From assembly GCA_004194705.1 (NCBI GenBank), contig SADC01001182.1, forward strand, positions 434,001 to 498,000: a DNA stretch of 64,000 nt. Direction: 5' to 3'. Position numbers and translations under genes: made by a program. The notes below the pieces were generated by a model. That model did no database searches. It had not been told where the DNA came from and worked only from the letters and a program-made list of their open reading frames with translations. Each line of letters begins with the position of its first letter. The first letter of the stretch is position 1. The stretch is from Ditylenchus dipsaci (taxonomy: Eukaryota > Nematoda > Chromadorea > Rhabditida > Anguinidae). Of the stretch, positions 45,101 to 57,100 are shown one piece after another.

Positions 45101-48100
45101 TGTATTTATTGTGACACCTGAGTAGACTCTTTCCACGCTAGCTGACGTGGCAGGGGATGGCAAGGTCACGAGTGCGATTTGTGATAGCTTCGGGAACAAC
45201 TAAATCAATTTGTATTTTAAATCAGCTCTCTTCCTAAGTTGCTTTCTGTAGTCAAAAGCATTGCTTTTAATTGACCCTTTTTAAACTGTTTCAATGTATT
45301 GGTTCATTTCTTGATCCAATGGGTCTGAAACGTGTTTCTCAGCCTGAGATTTTCCAAATTCAAAAAAGCAAAAGAAAACGAATCCGTGGCACCATTAATA
45401 TAGTATTAATATATGATAAAATTGATTCATGATCAATTATTACATCGAACTATACCATTCCTTAACAAAAGCATCCGATCCTCTCACCCCTGGCTCCATA
45501 ATCTTCCCTTCAATCGTTTGTTTGATTTGTTGTAAAAATGAATATGTGGTTTTACTAGGCTTATATACATAATATATTTTTCGCTCAACGATCGATATAA
45601 CGATACGATATTTTCGGCCATATTTAAAAACGATCGATACGATGTATCGTATCGACCGGAGCTTTAGTCTCAAATAGCCTAAGCCTCCACCAATTCTATT
45701 TATTTATCAACGCTTTATTTATCAAAAAATCAATTATCAGAAAGCAAGGTAGCTAGCAAATGTTTGACCCGGGAAGAAATAAGTACTATTGAGGGGTCCG
45801 CGACAGTTCACGCCCGGGAAATTTCACGCCCGGGACAATTCACGCCCAGGACAATTCAAGCCCCTAAAGAATTCACGTGTACTTACTTTTATTTTATCAA
45901 CTTTTATATTTATCAAACCATCTAAATCACATAGAATTGGGATAATAAGGGTAGGTACATATCCTGAGGATTCACCTGTCTCCAAATTCTAAACTTCAGT
46001 TGTTTTATGTGGGATCGAAAGCCTTAGTTTCTTATCCAAAATTTCACAATATACATGGTTTGACAACAATAAACTGTGATTTTAACGACTTGAACTCTAA
46101 AACCTAGGTTAAGTACCCGAGGTTCAGATGGACATCTAGCCTAAAATATGATTTTTCTTTCTAAAACTTAAGTAAAGACTACCCAAATATATGTCCCAAA
46201 CCCTGGAAAATGTGCGCAAACTCTTTATTAGTCACAACTTCCGTACGCTGGCCTACCCCAAGCCTAAGGGCTAAGCCTAAACTTGTTGTTTGAAAGGGTA
46301 GTTACAGCGATTTTTATAACGTCAGGTTTGGGGGGGGGGTCAAACTTTTCAAAGCTAGGGTTCCTGCAAATTTGCCATTATCAAACCATGTTTAGGATAA
46401 GATTCTGGAAAGGGCACAATTATTACATAGCACATAATTACTTTAGGCTATTCCGAAATTTCGGATTTTTAGAAGTAAATACCCGTTTAGGACAGGTACC
46501 AGGCGGTTTTGCTATCCACCCTGAGGCTCATTGATCCTTTAAAAACCTTTTTTTATTCTGGTGCTATGTTGCGTCTTCTCGACGCAAAGAAGAATGCCCA
46601 AAAGTACAAAAACGCAAAAATAACTTTTTAATATAGTGGAATTTCGCTAGTATTTTGTTTGTCGATTTTTAGCTATTTTCTCAACTTTTTTCCCCAATAC
46701 ACAAAAAATGTTCTTTCAAGTCTTGTTTCGATTGACAGTCTGCCCAAGCCCTCTTTTTGTAGTTTGTACCCTCCCCCCTTCTCTTCTCTTTGATTTCAGC
46801 TAAAGCTGAAATCAGTCTTGCCTTTTCTCTCTGTAAATGTAGCTAGTAAATGCTTTTGCTCTGGCCAAAGCTAGTAAATAATTATTTTGTAATAAAAGGC
46901 TGACATTTCTATAATAAAGTAAACTAACCAGCTAAATTCTACAAAAACCCTTCTATATTATCTAACATCCATACACAAAAAAACCTTCGAAATTCCATCC
47001 TCCACCTTGACTCTAATTTTGTAATTTCTGGATGTCTAAGCAGCATGCAGATTCTACAGCTAGTCCAGAAAAAAGTGTTTACCATCACCGTGATTCAGAC
47101 CTGTAACCTACTAATCCTATATACTAAAAGAGAGTTGTCTGTATCGTCTGTCCGCAAAATTTTAAATGTATCAATATTGTCTTTTGAAAGTTGGTCTTGA
47201 GATGAAACAGGAAAAATGTTCTTTGATGACTCAGTCTTTGAGAGTCTTATCATTTTTTGTTTCTGAAAAGTCAGTGGTTGACTTTCTCTTGCTTCTATTT
47301 TTTTGTTTAGTTTCCCTCTTAGTCATGACGTCTCAAGTGGTCGAAGAATCATGATGCTAAACCCGCGTGGTGGTCATAAATATCACAGTGAGTGTTACAT
47401 TTGGTTGATCTTCAATCATAAATTATTTTTGTTTAGTCTCTCTCTTCGACTCGGTAATGCTTCAAGAAAAGAAGAGAAGAATCAAGCTGCTCAACCCGTG
47501 TGGTGGTCATCTATGATACATTTCGGTCGATGTCTTCTATGTAACAATATGAATCTTCCTCTTCAGCCTCTCTTTCCTGACTCAGTGGTGCCTTAAGAGA
47601 AGAAGCGAAGATTCAAGATGCTGAACCGCGTCGTGGTCATTCATGGTACTGTGGTTGTTGTATTCCTGTAAGTCTTAATATAAATATTTTATATTCAGTT
47701 TCTCTCCTCGACTCGATGGTGCTTTGAAAAAAGAAGTGAAGAATCAAGATGCTCAACCCGAGTGGTGGTCATTCATGATACTGTGACTATTGTATTTCTT
47801 AATGTCTCAATATGAATCTTCTATCTTCAGTATCTCTTAATCGACTCGGTGGTGCCTGAAGAGGAAAAGCAAAGAATCAAGATGCTCAACCCGAGTGGTG
47901 ATTATTCATGGTACTGTGACTGTTGTATTCCTTAATGTCTCAATATGAATCTTTTATCTTCAGTATCTCTTAATCGACTCGGCGGTGCCTGGAGAGGAGA
48001 AGCAAAGAATCAAGATGCTCAACCTGAGTGGTGATCATTCATGGTACTGTGACTGTTGTATTCCTTAATGTCTCAATATGAATCTTTTATCTTCAGTATC

Positions 48101-51100
48101 TCTTAATCGACTCGGCGGTGCCTGGAGAGGAGAAGCAAAGAATCAAGATGCTCAACCCGCGTGGTGGTCATTCAGAATTCAGAATACTGTGACTGTTATA
48201 TTCCTGGTAGTCTCAATATTTTATCTTTAATTTCTCTTCCTCGAATCAGTGGTGCCTCAAGAGAAGAGATGGAGAATCGAGATACTGAACCCGTGTGGTG
48301 GCCATCTATGGTACTGTGACGGTTGTATTCTTCTTTGTCCAATGAAAAATTCAATTGTTCCAGTCTCTCTTTCTCTTCTCGATGCTGTCATAGAAAATGC
48401 TTCAGATAATCAAGATGCTGAACCGCGTGGTGGCCATTCATAGTACTGTGACTATTGTATTCTTCTATGTATCAATTAAGAATGTGATTGTTTCAGTCTC
48501 TCTCTCTCTTTTCTCGGTGGTGCCTCAGGAAAGCTTCAGAGAATCAAGATGCTGAACTAAAATTTTTGTCTTGATAAGAAATCTATATGTTTCAGTCTCT
48601 CTCTTTTTTTTGTGGTGCCTCAAGAGAAGCTTTGAATTATCGAGATGCTGAACCGCGTGGTGGCTATCTATGGTACTGTGACCGTTGTATTCTTCTTTGT
48701 CTCAATGAAAAATTCAATCGTTTCAGTCTCTCTCTCTTTCTCTTCTTGGTGGTGCTCAGGAAAAGCTTCAGAGAATCAAGATGCTGAACTAAAATTTTTT
48801 GTCTTGATAAGAAATCTATATGTTTCAGTCTCTCTCTTTTCTCGGTGGTGCCTCAGGAGAAGCTTCAGAGAATCAAGATGCTGAACTAAATTTTTTGTCT
48901 TGATAAGAAATCTATATGTTTCAGTCTCTCTCTTTTCTCGGTGGTGCCTCAGGAGAAGCTTCAGAGAATCAAGATGCTGAACCCGCGGGGTGGCTATTTA
49001 TGGGTAAAAGGACAACTGCCGACCATTCCAACTGCCGACCCCAACTGCCGACCATCCCAACTGCCGACCCCCAACTGCCGACCATCCCAACTGCCGACCC
49101 CAACTGCCGACCATTCCAACTGCCGACCCCAACTGCCGACCATCCCAACTGCCGACCCCCAACTGCCGACCATTCCAACTGCCGACCAATTAATTTTTTT
49201 GAAAATCGCTGTCTTTCCATAATATTTTTTGCCAATGTGTATAAATTTTTTTGGCCGATGTGTGTAAACTTTTGCCGATGTGTTTGTGTGCTCCTGTGCT
49301 TATGACGTATTTATTTCCAGATGGCAGCGTTAGAGTTTACTTATAGCCAGCGCGTCGGCAGTAAAAAAATGGCAGTCACTGAATTCAGGGAGATTCTAAT
49401 AAGTGCTATACATGGTCGATTCTCACAACTAAAATAAAGATCGATGGTGCTATAATCGTCCACTACATGTGCACCGAATGCAACGCTAAGCGAAAGAAGT
49501 GGAAAGAACAGGATATAGCTCTGGATGAATACCCATTGCCTACGATGAAAGCTGACGGTATTGCTGGTGTATGGATTGAAATGGAGCCGAACCATCCTCA
49601 TTTTTGTTACGGAAAAAAGCGCAGTGAGGTAAACCTTACAATTACTAGCACTTGTCTTTTTATGAAAATAATTAGGTGGATGGGCTTAAAGCACGCCGTA
49701 GCATGCAAGCGCAACTGGCCAGCGGCACTCAGGAAAACACTGCTTCGGCCATTGTCAGGACCGAGAAAAAGATCTTAATGAAGTTTGCCGGAAAGAGCGA
49801 TGGTTTGTAAAGCTTTTTGAGGCTTACGTGTGATTTCGATCAAATATTTTCAGAATACCGACAGGAAGTACGACAGTATGGGATCGCAAACCGCACAGCC
49901 GTCTCCAAAGCATTCTCTCGTGCACGTCAGAAGCAATTCCCTTTTGTGCCTGACTTCTCAGATGTACTTAATGACGACAACGCAATTCTCCGATGCACAG
50001 AGCGAGGCTCTCTTAGATCATACACGCTACGGTGAAAGATTGCTTCTCTTTGGTGGTTAGTGCTTTCGGACTTTGAAAGCTTTCAGGCAAAGATTTGGTT
50101 TCAGATGCTGAAATGCTCGTTTTCTCTTCGCCCCGACAGCTCTTCTATCTGCAAAAGTCGAAAGAAATTGTTGCTGACGGAAACTTTAAGTTCAAACCAG
50201 AAGGAGACACTTGTCAAGTCTACAGAATTCTCGGTTTGTGAAGAGAATACATTCAGTTCCGCTGGTCACTGTGTTGCTAAAAAACAGAGACAAGAAGACA
50301 TATAGGAAGATGTGGAGAAAAATTGAGGTTTTTGATAGGCTTTTGTTTTTTATTCGGTATTATTCAGTTGCTAGTGAGTTGGACCAGCAAGGTGGATCAC
50401 TAAAATGGGAGTTTGCTCATTTTGATCACGAACCTGCTGTGTGGAAGGCGTATAAGCGCCAGTTTCCTGATGTTGAGGCCAAGATGTGTAGCTTTCACGT
50501 CAAACAAGCTCTTAACAGAATGGTATCAAATAACACGTTGCAGGGTTTCTGTAATTTCTTGTTTAGGTGCAAGACAAAGGGCTAGCTGCGCTGTACCGAG
50601 AACAAGAGGATGTGCAAAATGTAGTCAGAATGATAGGAGCTCTTCAATTAGCGCCTCCTGAAGTCTGGCACTATTCGCTCAATCTTATCCGCTCTCATAT
50701 CCAAGTCACTTTCGGACATCTGCATGACACGGCAAACAAGTTGGACCAGTTGGTCGATTACTACAGGTAATTCTTTCTTTACGTGTCATACTCTCATGTT
50801 TAACTTCCATGTTTCCAGGGACACTTGGATATCGCTCGGACCTTTTCTCTCTCTGTTTGGAATGCAAGGTCAGAGGACCAAAACACGGCAGAGTCATACC
50901 ATGGGAAGTTGCGACACCACTTCAGAACGAATTGCTTGCTTGGAGAGTGGATCGCTCGCTTCAAGGAGGTCAGTTTTTCGGATGTGTGGGGAGAAATTCC
51001 ATGCACTGTTTAGTTGCATCATGCAGAAGAAGAAAATGCGAGTGATGTCGCTCATGGACGCCAGCCTCCTCGTCAGCAATCCCAAGACTCGGCTGCTCTT

Positions 51101-54100
51101 TCGTCCAGGATTCTTGCAGCTCAACAGGCATTCGAGGTGGTTCTCAACAATCAAGTGGATGATGGGGATTTCGACGAAAAACTTGCTGCCTTATTGCTGC
51201 AAATCGGTTTCCTGATGGGCTACATCAATGTGGACGCCGTGGTAGAAAGTGAAGCTGAAGAAGATGAGCCATTGGTTGAACAAGAAATGGAAGAAGCGAA
51301 CGCCGTACAGAACCTGGAGAATCCAGCGCACATTAACCTTTATTGAAACCATTGTTGATTTGAATATTGTTGGCTCCCCCTTTTTGTGTTACGAATGAAT
51401 AAATAAACCTTCAAAGCCATTATATATTTTTTGAATTATACGTAGAGGCTAAAATGCATAGAAATCTTTGAAATAGTACAAATGTCTTTTTCTCTCGAAG
51501 ACTTTCACAGTTAGAGTACTTTTTTCATATTTTAATAAGCCTTTCATCGATACTCTTTTACTTGACTTTTTCCATAAATTTTACAACTGGGATAAAATTG
51601 AAAAATTGGTCGGCAGTTGGTGGTCGGCAGTTGGGATGGTCGGCAGTTGGGGGTCGGCAGTTGGGATGGTCGGCAGTTGGGGGTCGGCAGTTGGGATGGT
51701 CGGCAGTTGGGGTCGGCAGTTGGAATGGTCGGCAGTTGACCCTCGTTCATTTATGGTACTGTGACTGTTCTATTCTTCTTTGTCACAATAAAAAAGATTT
51801 ATTCATTCTCTCACTTGACTGTTGTATATTTTGAATGTTACATTTGTATGTTATCTGTCATAAAGTTGTGTGTTAAGTTCTGTGTCATTTTTACGTTGGC
51901 AACTTTGGGCAAGGTTTCATCTTTCTGTCGTTAACAAAATGTCTGTATTGAGTGACACTTTTTTCTAATTTTTCTTTGTTTCAATAAGAAAAAAATTCGA
52001 TTCAGTCTCTCTCTTGACTGCTGTTCGCTTTATGTTCTGTATCTTGAAGTTTTGTGTCATTTCTACCGGCTTCTTTCGGATAAGTTTCTTTTTTTTTCAA
52101 TATAACCAGAATTATTCTATAAATTTGTTAAAAAAAATCTCATTCAGTATCATTGAATTCAAAATGTTACGATATGAATGATATTCTGCAACAAACGTTC
52201 ATCGAAAAATAAATCCCGCCCGTAGGGCGGGCAAAAACTAGTCCTATATACTAAAAGAGAGTTGTCTGTATGTCAGTCATCGCAAAATTTTAAATGTCAC
52301 AAAATGTTTTGTCTCGACATGAAAAGTAAATTTTTCTCAAGTCTTTAGTACAGAGTAGTCTCTCATTATTTCTTTTTAAAGTGTGATGAGCAGTCGGCTC
52401 TCTCGAATTAATTTTGTGGTCGCATCTCAGGAGACTCTCATGTTTTTTTCTCGACTTATTGTGAATCGTCCAAGTACCTGGATTGAGTTTGAATCTCGGA
52501 TTGAATTTTTGAACTCGAGTCTCTTAATTTTTTGAAATTTTCTTAACTCAAGTATGAATCATAGTTCAGTACAAGTGCTTCAACAATGGTAAATACTTGA
52601 AGTGCTTGGACTGAACTGTGATTCATGGTTGAGTCTCAAATTGACGAGTAATTAAGTCAAGGTATTGGAGGGTAAGACTGTGATTCATGATGTGGTCTTA
52701 TTGCAGTTACCATTTTGTTATAATTTTTTTCAAGCATGTTTTTATGTGAATCGTCATGATTCGAGTAGGAACCATGGTACACTCCAGCTGCTTCATCAAT
52801 GGTAATAACTTGAAGTAGTTGGAATATGCTGTGATTCATGGTTGAATCTCAAATTAAACGATAACAAAGTCAAAGTAGTTGAGATTATTTTAACTTGAAG
52901 AATTCTATCTTGAATCATGGTCCAACCTTCTTGCATACTCTGATGGTCATGTATCACGTGTCATGGTCATGTATTTTGTCTCATAGTCTTTTGTCTCATA
53001 TGCCTAATGGTCATATCTCATGTGACTTTGTTGTGACTCATGTGTTTTGGTCTCCTGCTAATTTATCGTGTGCGTTAGTTTTATGCATCAGTCTCCTGCT
53101 TAAGCAAGTGATAAAAACAAATTTGTTATTATTTTCTTTTCTTTGCAGGTGATATTGCCGTGTGTCGTCTATCTTCATCATTCGGGCGTGAAAACTGATG
53201 GGTGCATCTTCGTCTCTGGTGGTGTCATGCCTCTCCGTGGATGCTTAAAGAATCAAGTCCTCAAAAGTCTTAGTATCAGTTGTCTGTATGTCTTCGTCAA
53301 TAAAACTAAAATTTTCTTCTTCTGTGCCTCATGTCTTCTGTAGTATGTGTAGTCTCATGTGCAATTCGTCTACGATGTTTAATATATCTTGCTCTATGTT
53401 CGAAGTCACATGAGATTAGTTGACTTTTATTGGGAATTCATCGATTCTATTTTGAGCGAGACTTTTGTCTAATTTATTGGGATTAATTGGCTTGCCTTCA
53501 TGGTTGGCTCTCATGTGTTTGATTTTGACCTTTTGTGAATCGTGTTCTCATGAAGCTCAACAAAACAAAATAAATCTTGCAAACCTCCAGCATCAAACAA
53601 AACAAATTCTTTATTAATCAATGCATATGAAAAAAGTCGCTTTTATAAATCCCTACAAAGAAAATGGTATTGTTCATTATCGCTTCTTGATCAGTCTTAA
53701 AGACGCTTTTACAAGTCTGACCACAATGATAAAGACAAATGCTTTTGTAAATCATGCACAGCAAAAATATTCCTGTATGGATCTCAGCACACACGTCGAA
53801 AAAGACTGGAAAATAGAGTAATACTGTAAGTCTCTGAAAGGAGTCAATAGCTCACGGCTCATGTTTCGGTCGCACCGTCCATTTTTTTAACTTTTCGCGC
53901 CTGTTTCAATTTTCTCTTTTTGTTTGTCAATAAAAATTTATGTTTTTGTCGTTTGTGTTCTGTGTCGTGTGTAGTATGTGTGTATCTTACAAGATATTTG
54001 CTCATTTTCGGATCAAAGGAAATTGATTAATTATGTCTCGAGAATATGTTTGAATTTAATCTTTTTTAGAGTCTTCTTCAGGGAGTGTTTGTTGTATTCT

Positions 54101-57100
54101 CATTAACGCTTCTTGAGCATCTGGAGCAGTTGAAAAGACGCTTTTACGAGTCTCACCTCAGAAAAAAAATAATAAATTATGCACAACATGAACACGCCTT
54201 TATCAAGTTAACAGGTAGAGTAGTTCTGTGAGTTTTGGAAAGGACTTCATAGCTTATGACTCATGTTTCAGTTATGTGTGTTTATGAATCACGCAACACA
54301 AAATACGCTTTTATGAATCTCAATAAAGGGCACAAAGCGAAAGCTTTTGTGAATCTCGCGACAAAAATAAACACTTTGTCAGCTGTGTGAAGAGTGGATA
54401 AGTCTTAGAGAGGGACAGTATGTGATTATAGTTTTCTCAGATTTCATATGCCTTGAAATTTATTTGAAGGTGAAATCATCAAGAAGTAAATTAAAAATTC
54501 TAAGGCAATACCAGCAGGAAATAAATCGAAAAATGCTACAGAAATATCAGCAAGAAATATATCGAAAAATGCAGCGGAAATATAAGCGGAAAATAAATTT
54601 AAAATTTCTACGGAAATAACAGCGGAAAATGAAACCCGCCCGTAGGGCGGGCAAGCACTAGTGAATCAATAAACCAGACATACAGTAGCGGAAAAAAGTG
54701 ATGACTCAAGCATAAGTTTTGCGTATTTTGCTTCATATCTCCCAACTACATGCATTCTTTGATTTAACATATATAAGCAAGAATGATCGCCGGAATCTCA
54801 GCTACATTTTGAGTACAAATACATATATGTATGATAAGGAATCAGAAACTTTTTAATTGTTTTTGAAAATGCACTCAAATTTTGAGGCGGAAAAAAGTGA
54901 TGACTCAAATCCTTTTCTATTGATGTTTCATCGTCATTTTATGTCTATGGCCGATTTTAAATGTTATTCGTAAGCCCTGTTTCTCAGCTACAATTTGGAA
55001 TGTCAAACTTAATTTTGATTATTCTAGGAAAAATTATGACCATCAAGATAAATGCGTCGATTTCTAGTCAAAATAAAGGAAAATCCAACGAAAATGACTG
55101 TTTAGACACATAAATAATAGCTTTTCTCAAAAAAATGTTGATGAAAAAATAACATTCAATGCACCATTCGAAAGCTCTTTGATTTCTTTACACAATGACA
55201 TGTTGACTGCTTTTTTAGAAAAATACAGCGCTGAGAAACGGACGGTTGAATTTCGACAAGACAAAAAACCACTGTTTTTGCCTTATTTTTAGCCTTTTTT
55301 GTCTTGTCGAAATTCAACCGTCCGTTTCTCAGCGCTGTATTTTTCTAAAAAAACAGTCAACATGTCATTGTGTAAAGAAATCAAAGAGCTTCAAAATTTG
55401 AGTGCATTTTCAAAAACAATTAAAAAGTTTCTGATTCCTTATCATACATATATGTATTTGTACTCAAAATGTAGCTGAGATTCCGGCGATCATTCTTGCT
55501 TATATATGTTAAATCAAAGAATGCATGTAGTTGGGAGATATGAAGCAAAATACGCAAAACTTATGCTTGAGTCATCACTTTTTTCCGCTACTGTAATTGA
55601 CCAGGATATCAATTTACCGCCGTGAATTATCTGGGGGCGTAAATTGTCCTGGGGCGTGAATTGTCCGGGGCTTGAATTGTTCGTGTACGCTATTGAGAGA
55701 TAGGATTTCAGTATTTTTTAGGAACTGACATTTTTGCGATTTCAATTCACATTATTTCATACAACCGTATGCTGAAAATGACGGCAACAAGCCGGGTTAC
55801 ATTTTGAGTGTAAGGTTGCAAAGGAGTGTGTAAATAACAATTTAAATTAAACGTAAATTAAAACATCAGTTCAGGATACTACCGAAAAGTACTAGGATAG
55901 TCCTATTGAGGATTCCATCGAATTGGACATGGTTCAGTGTTTTTTGAATTTTAGCTAATACTTTAAAGTAACTTTTCATATGTATGATAGATCAAATGAA
56001 AGCCCATAACCTTGGCTACATTTTGACACTGAACTTGTGAATAAAAGGAAAAAAAAGTAAGATTTGCAGCCAGTGGTAGTCGAACCCGTGACCTAGGGCG
56101 ATGCATATATGAAGTGTCCCCCCCCCTTTACTCGAACAAAAAGTGGCATCTGCACTTCATGTTTTACTGAACTTGGAAAAAAATATTAAAATTTTAGTTA
56201 AAAATAGGCAGCGGTGCCAGCGAAAAAATCGGCAACCGCACCGGTGCCGGTGCTTTTCGTTAAAATTTGGCACCGGTACCAGCACCGGTGCCAGCAAAAA
56301 CTTGGCACCGGTACCGGTGCCCGCACCGGTGCTTTTTCATCACTGCTCTGTAAGGTGCATTCTAGCCAAAAAAATCTTTTTATAAATCCGGAGTGAGGCA
56401 AAAACGGAGAAGGCTTTATCAATAATCAGCCCAAAAAGAAACACGATCCTGGCATCGAACCTGCAATCTTTGGCTCCGTAAACCAACGCGTTATCCATTG
56501 CGCCACAGGACCTTACATTCTTCGACTCCCAAATAAACACTATTATTATTGTTCACTTTTTTGCAGCTTAATATTTCCCAGCTGAAGAAAAACATTTTTA
56601 CCATCTTAACCCAAACTAAACATTCCAGGCACTTTTCATCCTCCTACTATCCAAGTATGATCTGGAGCTAGCTGGCCAAAAACTCAGGATGCAAACCGTC
56701 TTCGAAGAGCCTTTTTCAGGTTGGATTTGGTTGCAAAGGAAAAAATGTTTTTGATAAAAAAAAACTATCTTTATGCTTTTTAGAAGACGACCAGTTTACA
56801 TTCCGACATGCTCTGAATTGCTATGGAAAAAACTTCACTAAAATTCGACAAATGGTCAGTTCACAAATCCAAAATTTTCCTACTTGGTCAATTTTTTAAA
56901 CTCGTCATACCTCTTTTACCAATTTCAGATTCCCCACAAATCAGTGTATGCCCTGGTGCAGCACTACTACAAAACCAAAAAATATCAGCACTACAAGAGC
57001 ACCATGGATGCAGACAACATGATGCAGGACAGTGACAGTTCTGAGGAGTAGGCTAATTATAATAAAAAAAATAAAAAAAATAAATTGCCGATTCAGTGAG

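Larger units (their letters stand above)
47115..52241 (+). mobile_element. Helitron 1 (non-autonomous)
   Basis: Begins TCCTATATACTAAAAGAGAG after an A and ends with the hairpin CCCGCCCGTAGGGCGGG, then CAAAAACTAG. This is the canonical Helitron layout: 5' TC, 3' hairpin about 10 bases before CTRR, no target duplication. The next base starts an identical 5' end (Helitron 2). No Rep/Hel gene. The interior has a 14-unit tandem array and a 2.7-kb MULE insertion. Confidence 0.9.
45794..55689. mobile_element. 9.9-kb foldback-like element
   Basis: Target duplication CTATTGAG (45786-45793, 55690-55697). Left end GGGTCCGCGACAGTTCACGC followed by ACGCCCGGGACAATTC units (45805-45870). The right end is inverted: GGGGCGTGAATTGTCC units (55625-55680). 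Interior: about 1.2 kb of non-coding DNA (45875-47114), two Helitrons and a 915-bp palindrome. Subtracting the inserts leaves about 1.4 kb. Confidence 0.78.
44788..56345. mobile_element. Apparent 11.6-kb hAT element, host of nested elements
   Basis: Left end CAGTGTTGTAAAAATG and right end TTTTTCATCACTG are inverted, and both are flanked by CTCTGTAA (44780-44787, 56346-56353). Both subterminal regions carry GCACCGGTGCCGGCACC repeats (44813-44940, 56205-56335) not found elsewhere here. A hAT dimerisation fragment lies inside the left end. Removing the foldback-like element 45794-55689 leaves about 1.7 kb, a normal size for a decayed hAT. The alternative is two separate truncated relatives with the same 8-mer by chance. 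Confidence 0.75.

Noticed and set aside
48916..49305. Several overlapping 60-130 codon frames
   Set aside because: All read the AACTGCCGACC array at the MULE end; no real protein.
53621..53821. Helitron cargo gene
   Set aside because: Sequence blocks such as ACGCTTTTACAAGTCT repeat nearby; no recognisable domain.
44813..56335. Two independent GCACCGGTGCC elements
   Set aside because: Inverted complementary tips and the same flanking octamer CTCTGTAA fit one split hAT better, though independence is not excluded.
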